Shown: positions 17,256-25,661 of the stretch, piece after piece
Position numbering within the stretch: the first letter of the stretch is position 1
Layout: every line of letters begins with the position of its first letter
DNA from: Oscillospiraceae bacterium
GTDB taxonomy: Bacteria > Bacillota > Clostridia > Saccharofermentanales > Saccharofermentanaceae
Length of the DNA: 64,000 nt
Assembly (NCBI GenBank): GCA_902788505.1
Contig: CADAKH010000007.1
Span: 27,628-91,627 of the forward strand
Reading direction: 5' to 3'
Position numbers and translations under genes: made by a program
The notes under the pieces: generated by a model
The model's input: only the letters and a program-made list of their open reading frames with translations
The model's database searches: none
Told to the model about the DNA's origin: nothing

Positions 17256-17714
17256 ATGGGAGTAATTAAAAACTTCATGAATGAGTTCAAGGAATTTGCA
17301 CTCAAGGGTAATGTAGTTGATATGGCTATCGGTGTTATCGTCGGTGCTGCTTTCAAGGATATCGTAACATCCTTCACAGACAGCTTTATCAACCCTTTGA
17401 TCGCATCTATCGGCGGAGCTGATATCGCAGGTTCGATAAGACTTCCCTGGGTAGATTACACAGGACTCACTCTGGAAGAGATCCAGTCACTTTCAATCAA
17501 CTACGGTGCATTCATTACGGCTGTCATCAATTTCCTTATCATGGCATTGATCCTCTTCATTATGCTCAAGGCTATCAATGCACTTAAGAACGGAATCACA
17601 AAGCGTGCAAAGAAGGGCGCTAAAGAAGAACCCGCACCTGCACCCGAACCGTCTGATGAAGTTAAGCTCCTTACAGAGATCAAGGATCTCCTCAAGGAAC
17701 AGAAGGCTAAATAA
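17256..17714 (+). CDS. mscL: large-conductance mechanosensitive channel MscL
   Basis: 152 residues. It forms a homopentameric pore in the membrane that opens under high tension and protects against osmotic downshock. The N-terminal helix and first membrane segment are typical (FKEFALKGNVVDMAIGVIVGAAFKDIVTSF); the second membrane segment is AVINFLIMALILFIMLKAIN. The loop between is medium length, and the C-terminal helix follows a Glu/Pro-rich linker. AGGAGG ribosome site 9-15 bases upstream. Single gene between two terminators. Confidence 0.96.
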   Translation: MGVIKNFMNEFKEFALKGNVVDMAIGVIVGAAFKDIVTSFTDSFINPLIASIGGADIAGSIRLPWVDYTGLTLEEIQSLSINYGAFITAVINFLIMALILFIMLKAINALKNGITKRAKKGAKEEPAPAPEPSDEVKLLTEIKDLLKEQKAK

Positions 17715-17738
17715 CTTCTCACAACACAAAACAAAAAC

Positions 17739-17774
17739 AAGGGGTTGTAACAAGATGTTGCAACCCCTTTTAAT
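17739..17774. terminator. bidirectional terminator between mscL and a convergent gene
   Basis: AAGGGGTTGTAAC pairs with GTTGCAACCCCTT around a 5-base loop. T-rich sequence follows on the plus strand, and TTGTTTTTG on the minus strand, so it can serve both converging genes. Confidence 0.85.
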
Positions 17775-17793
17775 TTGCCTTTTAAATTACATG

Positions 17794-18495
17794 TTATTTC
17801 AACATATTGACCGCATCATAGAAAGACTCTGCTTTGCCGGTTGAGATAAGAGTAATTATCTTATCCATGTATATCTTGGTCCTGAGCTTTGGCGGAACAA
17901 GAGACGTGTATTCACTCACCTCGTTTTTCTTCATCTTCAGCTTTGTCTTGAGTTCTGCTGTATTCTTGGCAAGATCGTCAATTCTTTTTTTCATTTTATA
18001 TTCTTCTTCAGCGATAGCTGCATTCAGTCGTTCCTGCTTCCTGCCTGCCAAAGCATTTCCCAATATGAGCAATCCGATAGCCGCCATAAATGCAATTATG
18101 AGCGAAAACACAACACCTACGCCCGCATCATCACCAGTCGAACTTATTAACACTCCGATTAAGTAAACAACATTTAGGGTGATATAAGCATATATCAGAA
18201 AAGGCCAGAAGAACCTGAATTTCGAGTATCTCTTGTGGGAAATAACTGCAGGTCTTTTCAGAGTCGTCTCATTAGACCCGATCTCTCTTTCAAGCTTTTC
18301 TATAGAGGCATACTTATCCTTGAGTTTCAGCGCGAGATCAATGCTTTCTTCTTTTGTCATTACAGGCAATTCCTGTGAAGGAACCTGATCGTCAGCAAAA
18401 ACTTCATCGGCCGTTTTGTCTATTGGTTCACCGCACTTGAAGCAAAACACATCATCTTCTTTTAATCTGGCGCCGCATTTTCTGCAAAAAGACAT
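17794..18495 (-). CDS. zinc-ribbon membrane protein, unknown function
   Basis: 233 residues. The N-terminus MSFCRKCGARLKEDDVFCFKCG is a zinc ribbon with two CxxC pairs. A helical linker leads to two close membrane segments (FFWPFLIYAYITLNVVYLIGV and VVFSLIIAFMAAIGLLILG), then a charged coiled coil (EEEYKMKKRIDDLAKNTAELK) ends the protein. I chose the ATG nine codons inside the longest reading because GGGAGG lies 8 bases before it. Zinc-ribbon plus membrane proteins of this kind are common in Clostridia and mostly uncharacterised. Convergent to mscL. Confidence 0.75.
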   Translation of the reverse strand: MSFCRKCGARLKEDDVFCFKCGEPIDKTADEVFADDQVPSQELPVMTKEESIDLALKLKDKYASIEKLEREIGSNETTLKRPAVISHKRYSKFRFFWPFLIYAYITLNVVYLIGVLISSTGDDAGVGVVFSLIIAFMAAIGLLILGNALAGRKQERLNAAIAEEEYKMKKRIDDLAKNTAELKTKLKMKKNEVSEYTSLVPPKLRTKIYMDKIITLISTGKAESFYDAVNMLK

Positions 18496-18537
18496 ATCTA
18501 TTCCCTCCCTCTGATATTCCACGTATTTATATGATAC

Positions 18538-18574
18538 AAAAAACGGTCCGGTAAATACAATACCTACCGGACCG
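18538..18574 (-). terminator. intrinsic terminator after the ArsR-type gene
   Basis: Minus strand CGGTCCGGTA, 11-base loop, TACCGGACCG, then six T. Confidence 0.92.
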
Positions 18575-18599
18575 CTTATGGATTTATACAGACTATGGA

Positions 18600-18989
18600 T
18601 CAGTCTTTTTTCTTTTTCTTGTTCTTGTCTTTCTTCTTCTTTTTCTTGCCCTTCTTGGGTTCCTTCGGATCTGTCTCTGAAACCTCTTTTGCTTTAACTG
18701 CTTTTTTAGGGCTCTCCTTAAGTGAAGCTATGGCAGAAGAGACAAGTTCTATCGTATTTTTATTGATTGAATAATAAGCAAATCTTCCTTTGCGCTCGAC
18801 ATTTACAAGGCCTGCTTCTGTAAGACACGCCATGTGGTGGGACAAAGTCGGCTGTGTAAATTCGAACTCCGAAAGAATATCTTTTGCGGTGAGCTCACCT
18901 TTTGAAGCAATGAGAGACAGTATCCTGAATCTCACACCTTCAGCAAGTACTCCAAGTATTCCGGTCAGCTGTCTGTCAGTATCAGCCAT
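18600..18989 (-). CDS. ArsR-type winged-helix regulator with Lys-rich tail
   Basis: 129 residues. Residues 1-85 are a winged helix-turn-helix: LAEGVRFRILSLIASKGELTAKDILSEF, recognition helix in FTQPTLSHHMACLTEAGLV, wing in VERKGRFAYYSI. No metal-binding cysteines are visible, so it does not look like a classical metal sensor. The last 45 residues are almost only Lys, with Glu, Asp, Pro and Ser; more than a dozen Lys stand in the final 25 positions. The tail may add non-specific DNA affinity. It lies 12 bases after a YhbD-like gene and is probably transcribed with it. Confidence 0.85.
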   Translation of the reverse strand: MADTDRQLTGILGVLAEGVRFRILSLIASKGELTAKDILSEFEFTQPTLSHHMACLTEAGLVNVERKGRFAYYSINKNTIELVSSAIASLKESPKKAVKAKEVSETDPKEPKKGKKKKKKDKNKKKKKD

Positions 18990-19001
18990 CAGTCTAATCT
19001 A

Positions 19002-19628
19002 TCAGGCAATAAGCTGATCCTTTAATGCTTCTTCAAATTCGCCGAGGTTAGCACATGCAATGATCTCTGTATTATCTTCAAGAAGGATCTCATCTTCACC
19101 TCTTACGAGAACTGTCATCGGAACACCCATCTTGCGGAGAAGAATGAGCTGGTACTCTTTGGAAGCTTCAGCAGAGAGATACTTGCAAAGAAGTCTCAAT
19201 ACCTGCTTTGCATCTTCAAGATAGATGCCGGAAAGCTTCATAAGATGATCGATTACATACATAGCAAAAACATCATTGAAGTCCAAAAGGTCCTTCATGG
19301 GGAAAACTGATGTGAATGCTGTAATGGACATTCTGCCTACGATCTCAAGGTCCTTGAAATCCTGCATGGGGATCTTGAAGCTCTCAACATTGGCAGAGAA
19401 AAGTTCCTGCATCTGATCTACTGACAATTCGCTCTTAAGATCTTTGATGCGTGCGATTCTTGCAGTGATCTTCTCTTCGGGGAAGAATGTAGCCTGTCCT
19501 ATCTCAGTTGCCTTATGGATGAACCAGCTCTCAGGAATCAGTCCCTGACGCTTCCAGCGGTAGAGCGTACCGTATGAGATTCCTTCCTTTGTGAGCAGGT
19601 CTTTTTTTGAAATAAGTCTGTCTTCCAT
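19002..19628 (-). CDS. YhbD-like protein with MerR-type helix-turn-helix
   Basis: 208 residues. The N-terminus EDRLISKKDLLTKEGISYGTLYRWKRQGLIP followed by a FFP motif (ATFFPEEKITARI) matches the DUF4004/YhbD family of Bacillus, which starts with a MerR-like DNA-binding helix-turn-helix. The remaining two thirds are helical with a C-terminal beta-rich region (MGVPMTVLVRGEDEILLEDNTEII). In Bacillus this family sits with bactofilin genes; no bactofilin is seen here, and the partner is an ArsR-type regulator instead. Role unknown. Confidence 0.78.
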   Translation of the reverse strand: MEDRLISKKDLLTKEGISYGTLYRWKRQGLIPESWFIHKATEIGQATFFPEEKITARIARIKDLKSELSVDQMQELFSANVESFKIPMQDFKDLEIVGRMSITAFTSVFPMKDLLDFNDVFAMYVIDHLMKLSGIYLEDAKQVLRLLCKYLSAEASKEYQLILLRKMGVPMTVLVRGEDEILLEDNTEIIACANLGEFEEALKDQLIA

Positions 19629-19718
19629 ATATTGTTCCCCTTCTTTCAGTTCTTAATAACTCCGATTGTAAAATAACAATGTTACAGTAATGAGACATCA
19701 GGATAAAAAGAAGGCAAC

Positions 19719-19756
19719 AAAAAGGAGCTGACCGGAATCGTACCGTGACAGCTCCT
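19719..19756 (-). terminator. intrinsic terminator after the Ala-rich protein gene
   Basis: Minus strand AGGAGCTG, 18-base loop with some inner pairing, CAGCTCCT, then five T. Confidence 0.88.
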
Positions 19757-19786
19757 ATAAGTGTTCAAAGTTAACGGTTCCGATGT

Positions 19787-20470
19787 TTATCCGATACCAA
19801 AAGAACCTGCGATCTTACTTAATGCAAGGAGAACATTCTCTCTTATATCGGCAGGAAGAGCTACGCCGATAACGATTATTGCGATCAGGCAAAGCACCAG
19901 AGCAATAATATAGTAAGCAAGAATTGCCTTCTCAAAGTTCTTAACGTTTCTGTTGCGTCCGGCAACTGCAAGGATAAGTGTTGCAACAAATCCGATGAAA
20001 GGAATTGCACTTAAGAATGCAAGCCAGAAATACTTGGATGTTGATACAGGTCTGTACTGCGGAGGGCATGCATCGATAAGAGCCTGCTGTGCTGCTCTCT
20101 TCTGTCTCTTCTTCTCAAGTCTTGCATCAGCCTTCTCCTGGGCAAGCTTAGCCTTCTCCGCTTCCTTTTCGGCAGCGGCTGCCTTTTTAGCAGCATCCTT
20201 GGCAGCCTGCTCTTCAGCTTTCTTTGCAGCTTTAGCTGCTGCCTCGGCTTCCTTGGAAGCTTCTTTTGCAGCCTCTTTACCTGCTGCGGAAGCTGCCACT
20301 GCAGCTGCTGCAACCTCTGCAGTTTTGTCCTCAGCTTCCTTTTTGACTGATTTTGCAGCCTTTTCTTCAGCTTCTTCTACAACTGCAACCTCTTCTTTGA
20401 CGCCTTCTTCAACTTCTTCGGAAGCGTCAGAGATCTCAGGTTCCATCTTATTATTCAAATCGTCTGCCAT
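19787..20470 (-). CDS. Ala/Lys/Glu-rich coiled-coil membrane protein
   Basis: 227 residues. Residues 1-130 are low complexity: acidic first, then long Ala/Lys/Glu runs that should form a helix or coiled coil. Residues 140-215 contain two membrane segments (YFWLAFLSAIPFIGFVATLILAV and ILAYYIIALVLCLIAIIVIGV) around a basic loop (GRNRNVKNFEK). The second part resembles small two-helix membrane domains found after many low-complexity tails in Clostridia. I do not recognise a function. GGGAGC ribosome-site-like sequence precedes the ATG and a terminator follows. Confidence 0.7.
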   Translation of the reverse strand: MADDLNNKMEPEISDASEEVEEGVKEEVAVVEEAEEKAAKSVKKEAEDKTAEVAAAAVAASAAGKEAAKEASKEAEAAAKAAKKAEEQAAKDAAKKAAAAEKEAEKAKLAQEKADARLEKKRQKRAAQQALIDACPPQYRPVSTSKYFWLAFLSAIPFIGFVATLILAVAGRNRNVKNFEKAILAYYIIALVLCLIAIIVIGVALPADIRENVLLALSKIAGSFGIG

Positions 20471-20519
20471 ATGAGAGCTCCCTTCTTATCATAATAAATT
20501 GATTATAGCATAAGCACAT

Positions 20520-22157
20520 TTACTTTACATACCAGCGATGTCTTACACGGTATGCCTTAAGTACCCTTAACAGACCGTCGCAAATGGCGAGCGAACCTAC
20601 GATGATCATATAAACCTCAAGTGTATTTTCAGGAGCAAAAAGGATAAATATTCCGCTCACCGCCCAGACAGCGCTCATGATTATCAGCAATACTTCAAAA
20701 CTCCTGTTGCGGGTCTTTTTAGCTCTTGCCATACAATTATAAGAACATGCGAAAAGAAGTGCCGCAAAGATTCCGCTTGCCATTACAAACAGAGCGCCCT
20801 CTTTAACAAATGTCAATACCGTCGTGGCAACAAGAACAGATGAGACCGTGGCATCAACCAGATGAGCCTGGAAATTCCAGTTGTCCTTCTTCATCTTTCT
20901 GACAGTAAGAGTTATCGATATGATTGTTGCCGCCAAAAGAAGGATTACGACCAGGACGAAAAGGAAGTTCTCGGGAATAAGGAAAATCAGGAGACCTGCA
21001 AGCATCATGGCTAGACCTTTGGCAAGATCAGACCTTCTAAACTGTCTGAAAGCACTCGTCTTTGAAAGTTTCTTGCCTTCACCGTCCAGAAACAGCTGAT
21101 CAGGAAGAGAAGCAGCAGCGATCCTCAGTCTCTCATCATCGCCTAAAACAACATTAAGGACTCTCTCCCATCCTCTCGTTCCCTGTGCTGTAAATTCCTC
21201 AAGTGTCTGGGTATCTTCTTCACTCATCGCATCGAAAAAAGCATTAATGAATCTTTTGCGCTCTTCGATATTTACCGAGTAGATCCATTTATCAATCCCG
21301 CTGTTTATCCTTGCTGCAAGAGGATCCAATCCGTCTGCTGCTATGAGTATATCGCCGTGATCTATTCCCCATGAACAGAGCTCATGCTGGTCAGCACCCT
21401 GCTTATCGCTTTTGATCACATAACTGTCTTCTATCTCGGGAGCAAAAACGCTTCCGACGATCGAGAACTGCGGGATTATTCTTGTAGCCTTCGGATTAAC
21501 ACGTTTTATCAGGTCTTCTTTCAACACCTCAGGGCAGAAGCCAGGTCCGTCGTTAGAATAGATATGCTCTACCCTGTCGAAAAGATCATCAGGAAGAACG
21601 GCAGCCGCATACACTGCAAGATTGCCGCCTTTGGAATGTCCTCCGGAAATTACTGTATCAAATCTTTTGAGTGCGGAACGTAGATAAGCTTCGGCCATTC
21701 TCTGTGATGAAGTAAGAGTAAAACTTGTCATGAAGTCTTCTTTCCATCCGGCAATAGTGCTGTCGGTGCCTCTGTATGCAACAAAAGCCCGGCCGCCTTT
21801 CTTCGCGGGCGAGAAAGTCATTGCAGAGAACTGGATAGAGTCATCTTCATCAAGGATATCCGTAAAAGATGAAATATAAAGATCTCCAAACCTTTTGGAG
21901 TTAGCTGCGGTCTTAACAAGCAAAGTAAAACGTTCGCTGTCGTCAGGTGCCATTTTACGGATCGACAGGCCGAGATTTGTAAGCTCATTGACAGCCTCAC
22001 GGAGTGTCATGATACCGTCCTCGCTGTTTATTTCGGGAACTTCTTTCAGATCAAGATAAGATAACTGACAAAGCACGATATTATCGACTCTTGAAAAGGG
22101 CCTGCCTTCAAAGTCGGTACCGCCTACCCAGCGGACATAGTCAATTATGTTATCCAT
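20520..22157 (-). CDS. Mbeg1-like (DUF2974) alpha/beta hydrolase fused to membrane domain
   Basis: 545 residues. The first ~370 residues match the DUF2974 lipase-like family: YVRWVGGTDFEGRPFSRVDNIVLCQLSYLDL at the N-terminus, FVAYRGTDSTIAGWKEDF, and the nucleophile elbow GHSKGG at 173-178 with Ser175. NDGPGF and the GIDHGDIL region may give the remaining catalytic residues. Residues ~385-545 hold about six membrane segments arranged as in DUF308-like proteins. The enzyme is probably a membrane-anchored esterase of the cytosol. It starts 10 bases from the stop of the neighbouring deacetylase gene and may share its transcript. Confidence 0.8.
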   Translation of the reverse strand: MDNIIDYVRWVGGTDFEGRPFSRVDNIVLCQLSYLDLKEVPEINSEDGIMTLREAVNELTNLGLSIRKMAPDDSERFTLLVKTAANSKRFGDLYISSFTDILDEDDSIQFSAMTFSPAKKGGRAFVAYRGTDSTIAGWKEDFMTSFTLTSSQRMAEAYLRSALKRFDTVISGGHSKGGNLAVYAAAVLPDDLFDRVEHIYSNDGPGFCPEVLKEDLIKRVNPKATRIIPQFSIVGSVFAPEIEDSYVIKSDKQGADQHELCSWGIDHGDILIAADGLDPLAARINSGIDKWIYSVNIEERKRFINAFFDAMSEEDTQTLEEFTAQGTRGWERVLNVVLGDDERLRIAAASLPDQLFLDGEGKKLSKTSAFRQFRRSDLAKGLAMMLAGLLIFLIPENFLFVLVVILLLAATIISITLTVRKMKKDNWNFQAHLVDATVSSVLVATTVLTFVKEGALFVMASGIFAALLFACSYNCMARAKKTRNRSFEVLLIIMSAVWAVSGIFILFAPENTLEVYMIIVGSLAICDGLLRVLKAYRVRHRWYVK

Positions 22158-22166
22158 TGCAAATTA

Positions 22167-23570
22167 TCAATCGTTCTCTATCGAATAGTAAACAACTCCG
22201 TCTTCGAGTCCGCCCTTCTTGAGCAGTCCCATCTCTTCTACTGTAACACATTGGAAGCCTGCATCAATAAGTGCAGGAACGATTCTTTCTGTAGCATCTG
22301 CGGTAGCCTGATACAGATCATGCATCAGAACGATATCACCGTCTTTTACTTTTCCGATAATAGCATTGCAGATCTTATCGGCATTTCTGCTCTCCCAGTC
22401 ACGTGAGTCGATACTCCAGAGGATGATAGGACATCCGCATACTTCTTTCAGAGTATCATCCCATCTTCCTTCCGGCGGTCTTAAGCATGTCGAGGGCTTA
22501 CCTGATATCCTGATAAGCTCATCATCTGTTCCCTGAAGGACTTCTCTCTGTCCGTCGGCATCAAGCGAAGTAAGTCTGTTATGGCTGTATGTGTGATTGC
22601 CCTGCTCACAACCGAGCTCAGCTTCACGGATAGCCTGTTCCTCATTCCAAGAGATTCTGTCACCTACAATGAAGAAGGTACATCTCTGACCGTATTCTTC
22701 ATAGACATCAAGGATAGCATCCGTATAGATCGAAGGACCGTCATCGTATGTTAACGCTACCATGGGTTTGCTGCCGTCAACTTCACGTGTGATATTGCCC
22801 TCATCATCAAAATAGTAAAGGTGATTATCACCCATAGCTCTCTCGTTTCTTATCATCTTGCCTGCGATAAAGCCGTGTCTTGAACCTTCGATATCGATGA
22901 TTCCTTCAATTCCTTCGCCGGTCTTCTCGTCAAAGTAATATCTGTCGCCGTCAAGATTGACCCAGCCCTTTGTCATAAGACCGGTCTCATCATCAAAGTA
23001 ATACTGCTTATTCTCAATGATCTGAAGACCCTTGGATACTTTGCCGTTATCAGGATCGGCATAATACTGTCCGTTCTCTGTACTGAAAAGTCCTTTTGTA
23101 AGAACTCCCGACTCAGGTGCAAAATAATACTCGTTACCGTCGATAACAGTCAAGCCTGTCGCACCATCGCCTGTCTGGGGATCAAAATAATAAGTACCGG
23201 AATCAGATTTATACCATCCGGTCTTCATGATACCGCTCTCAATGCTGTAGTATCTGAGACTTCCGTTTACTGTCTGGAATCCGGTCATCATGATGCCTTC
23301 CGCATCGAAAAGATACTTTGCTCCTTCGATCTCGGCTTCACCGGTAACCATTATGTGGGTCTCTTCATCGAAATATCTTCTGGTTCCGTCTTCGGGCATT
23401 ACATGCATGCCCACATATTCTTCACCCTGTTCGTCATAATAATATGCGGCTTCTCCGGAATATACCCATCCTCTGTTCGCGCCTGATCTGACTTCACATC
23501 CCCAGGCAACAGTACTGAGAACAGCTGTAATAGCCGCCATGACAAATACTGCAAAAATATTCTTAACCAT
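22167..23570 (-). CDS. secreted polysaccharide deacetylase with cell-wall-binding repeats
   Basis: 467 residues. A signal peptide (VKNIFAVFVMAAITAVLSTVAWG) is followed by about ten 20-residue choline/glucan-binding type repeats (units such as GWYKSDSGTYYFDPQTGDG and GLQIIENKQYYFDDETG). From residue 270 comes a NodB domain: TYDDG at 274-278 and HTYSH at 326-330 give the metal-binding Asp-His-His set, and RPPEGR, WSIDSRDW and VLMHD the other motifs. It probably removes acetyl groups from peptidoglycan or another wall glycan outside the cell. The repeats would hold it at the wall. Confidence 0.92.
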   Translation of the reverse strand: MVKNIFAVFVMAAITAVLSTVAWGCEVRSGANRGWVYSGEAAYYYDEQGEEYVGMHVMPEDGTRRYFDEETHIMVTGEAEIEGAKYLFDAEGIMMTGFQTVNGSLRYYSIESGIMKTGWYKSDSGTYYFDPQTGDGATGLTVIDGNEYYFAPESGVLTKGLFSTENGQYYADPDNGKVSKGLQIIENKQYYFDDETGLMTKGWVNLDGDRYYFDEKTGEGIEGIIDIEGSRHGFIAGKMIRNERAMGDNHLYYFDDEGNITREVDGSKPMVALTYDDGPSIYTDAILDVYEEYGQRCTFFIVGDRISWNEEQAIREAELGCEQGNHTYSHNRLTSLDADGQREVLQGTDDELIRISGKPSTCLRPPEGRWDDTLKEVCGCPIILWSIDSRDWESRNADKICNAIIGKVKDGDIVLMHDLYQATADATERIVPALIDAGFQCVTVEEMGLLKKGGLEDGVVYYSIEND

Positions 23571-23691
23571 ATCAATCTCCTTGTGATACTCCTAAATTCC
23601 CCACGCTAGTTTATCACGGTGTCACAAGCAGTTGTGGTACATTTATGTTACAGAATAACGGTCCTATTCTCCGTACATTTATGCACGGTGA

Positions 23692-24138
23692 TTAAGTTCC
23701 GCGCACCTCTTTAAGAAGGCTTTTAAGCAGAAGATACCTTTCATATTTCTCCTGCTTGGCAAAATGGACATCACGGCTCTGCGGATTACTGTTATCGAAA
23801 ACAAGGCTTTTAGCCTCATCACCGAACTGCTCGATAGTCAGGTCATACTGCTTCCCGTCTATCACGTTATAGCAATGGTAGTTTCCACCGGGTCTTAAGA
23901 TCCCGTATACTTCTCCTCCGAAAATATCCTGCACAAGAAAAGCTGTAATGGAGCACTGTCCCAAAGTAATGTTGTTTTCACTCCAGTCAACACGGAGCCT
24001 CGGCGCACATGTCTCGATCCTCCAGATGCCATCCGACAGCACATCGAAAAGATCCAGAAGCGAATCGATCCTGTATTCACTGTTATCAACCGGCTTTACT
24101 GTATCCGCTGTCTCGTGCCCGAGAAACTTATAATCCAT
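23692..24138 (-). CDS. YunG-like protein
   Basis: 148 residues from the ATG at 24138, which has AAAGGGAG 6-13 bases before it; a longer reading from 24213 lacks a ribosome site. The core resembles Bacillus YunG: GQCSITAFLVQDIFGGEVYG, then NYHCYNVIDGKQYDLTIEQFG. The invariant-looking Cys, the His in NYHCYN and the Asp in KQYDLT could form a papain-like or transglutaminase-like active site, but this is inference. Soluble, no signal peptide. Function unknown. Confidence 0.75.
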   Translation of the reverse strand: MDYKFLGHETADTVKPVDNSEYRIDSLLDLFDVLSDGIWRIETCAPRLRVDWSENNITLGQCSITAFLVQDIFGGEVYGILRPGGNYHCYNVIDGKQYDLTIEQFGDEAKSLVFDNSNPQSRDVHFAKQEKYERYLLLKSLLKEVRGT

Positions 24139-24275
24139 CTTTTTTCTCCCTTTGGGTTTTGAAAATATAATACACGTGCTTATTCCGCCTTGCAAAACTA
24201 ACGAATCGTGCAAGTATAACTGCTAAACACTAAAGGTATGTTTGCGAGATGTCGCGGACTCGAAAACTGATGCTC

Positions 24276-24371
24276 TTTTCCTAAATGCCATCATTCAGGA
24301 AATGGTTTAGGAAAAAACGGGCCTTTTTTCTTAAATCATTTTCTGTTTTAGCCAAAATAGAAAAAACTATC
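24276..24371 (+). repeat. 97-bp intergenic hairpin repeat, copy 2
   Basis: Same element as the minus strand of 3353-3449, here on the plus strand. The central pairing is kept: TTTAGGAAAAA against TTTTTTCTTAAA and CAGGAAA against TTTTCTG. In both places where it differs from copy 1, a G-C pair has become G-U when read on the plus strand (and would be A-C mismatch on the other strand). It is not in the direction of the flanking genes. Confidence 0.75.
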
Positions 24372-24447
24372 GAAGTCGTATCAAGCTGATCATACCTGCT
24401 AAATCGCGAAAAGATTTTTTGTAGGCATGTTTTCTTATTTGGAAGAT

Positions 24448-24478
24448 AAAAAAAGGAATGCCCCATACGAGGCATTCC
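24448..24478 (-). terminator. intrinsic terminator after hpf
   Basis: Minus strand GGAATGCC, 8-base loop, GGCATTCC, then seven T, 28 bases past the stop codon. Confidence 0.92.
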
Positions 24479-24505
24479 CGGATATATTTTTAACTTGATC
24501 AGATA

Positions 24506-25048
24506 TCAGTATTCAGGTTCGAGTAATCCGTAACCTCCGTCATATCTCTTGTAAACAACACATACTGAATTTGTTTCGCTGTCGAGATATACGAAGAAAT
24601 CGTGTCCGAGCATCTCAAGCTGAAGGATAGCATCTTCGGATGTCATGGGTCTTAAAGCGAACTGCTTGCGCTTTGTGATCTTATCATCCTTCTCGTCAAC
24701 GAAGTCAAAATCTGCTCCGCCGTCATCCTCGAGATAATTAACAATTCCCGGGAAGTCCTTTTTTCTCTTAAGGAACTTGGTCTTCTGTCTTCTGATCTGA
24801 GATTCAAGCTTATCGACTGTTCTGTCAACTGCTGTAAGGATATCCTCATCACTTGCCTCAGCCCTTAAGATCTTGCCGTCGAATTTCATTGTGATCTCAA
24901 CGATCATCTCGGGACCTTCAGGTCTGATACGGACATTGAGTGAACCTTCATCGCCAAAGTACTTGTCGAACTTAGACATCTTGGCGGCGATCTTCTCTTC
25001 AAGTCTTGTACCGATGCGAATTCCGTTGCCCTGTGTAGTGATCTTCAT
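24506..25048 (-). CDS. hpf: ribosome hibernation promoting factor, long form
   Basis: 180 residues, the long form with two domains. Residues 1-100 are the S30AE domain that sits in the decoding site (MKITTQGNGIRIGTRLEEKIAAKMSKFDKYF, then VEITMKFDGKILRAEASDEDILTAVDRTVDKLESQIRRQK). Residues 125-180 are the C-terminal dimerisation domain (KRKQFALRPMTSEDAILQLEMLGHDFFVYLDSET) that joins two ribosomes into 100S particles. A TATAAT on the minus strand at 25101-25106 may be its -10, without a good -35. GGGAGTG ribosome site. Monocistronic by its terminator. Confidence 0.96.
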   Translation of the reverse strand: MKITTQGNGIRIGTRLEEKIAAKMSKFDKYFGDEGSLNVRIRPEGPEMIVEITMKFDGKILRAEASDEDILTAVDRTVDKLESQIRRQKTKFLKRKKDFPGIVNYLEDDGGADFDFVDEKDDKITKRKQFALRPMTSEDAILQLEMLGHDFFVYLDSETNSVCVVYKRYDGGYGLLEPEY

Positions 25049-25148
25049 AAAATCACTCCCTTCCGTTATGAAGTTTCAAAAGGCTTTGACCTTTGATTAA
25101 ATTATAAACGATTGAGGGAGCGAATTAAGTTAAATTTGTATTAATTCA

Positions 25149-25661
25149 TCAGTCTTCGTGTTCAGACCAGATGTTTGCGCCGCCGCGGTCAAGAGCAACA
25201 AGGCCGGTACGGCACATTTCGATGATGTCGAACTTCTTCATATACTCGATGAATGCATCGATCTTCTGGCTGTCGCCTGTAGCTTCGATGCTGATCGCTT
25301 CATCCGTGAAGTCGATGATCTTCGTGCGGAAAATATTTGTCGCTTCAACGATGTCGGCATGCTGCTGTTCGGTGTTCCTGACCTTTATGAGAAGGAGTTC
25401 TCTCTTGATACATTCTTCTGCAGACAAAACGATGACTTTCTTAACGTTGTAGAGTTTACGGAGCTGCGATACAACCTGATCCTTCTCGTTTTTCTCTGCA
25501 CTTAAAGTGATAGTGATACGGGAATACTCAGGAGATTCCGTCTCACCTACCGTGAGGGAATCAATGTTGTATCCGCGTCTTGTAAACATGGCGGTAACAC
25601 GTGAGAGGACACCATACTGGTTATCAACGTAGATCGCAATGATTATCTTATTTTTCTGCAT
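25149..25661 (-). CDS. ilvN: acetolactate synthase small (regulatory) subunit
   Basis: 170 residues with an N-terminal ACT domain (IYVDNQYGVLSRVTAMFTRRGYNIDSLTVGETE) and the C-terminal domain of the small subunit (ELLLIKVRNTEQQHADIVEATNIFRTKIID). It binds valine and controls the large subunit. Overlaps ilvB by 14 bases, which ensures coupled synthesis. Confidence 0.96.
   Translation of the reverse strand: MQKNKIIIAIYVDNQYGVLSRVTAMFTRRGYNIDSLTVGETESPEYSRITITLSAEKNEKDQVVSQLRKLYNVKKVIVLSAEECIKRELLLIKVRNTEQQHADIVEATNIFRTKIIDFTDEAISIEATGDSQKIDAFIEYMKKFDIIEMCRTGLVALDRGGANIWSEHED

Larger units (their letters stand above)
24139..24505. other. gene-free region between yunG-like gene and hpf
   Basis: 367 bases. 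It holds the second copy of the 97-bp hairpin repeat (24276-24371) and the hpf terminator (24448-24478). The part 24180-24270 shows nothing I recognise; a short minus-strand reading frame across the repeat has no ribosome site and is not a gene. Confidence 0.6.

Noticed and set aside
24281..24475. 64-codon minus-strand reading frame between hpf and the yunG-like gene
   Set aside because: It runs through the hpf terminator and the hairpin repeat and has no ribosome site.
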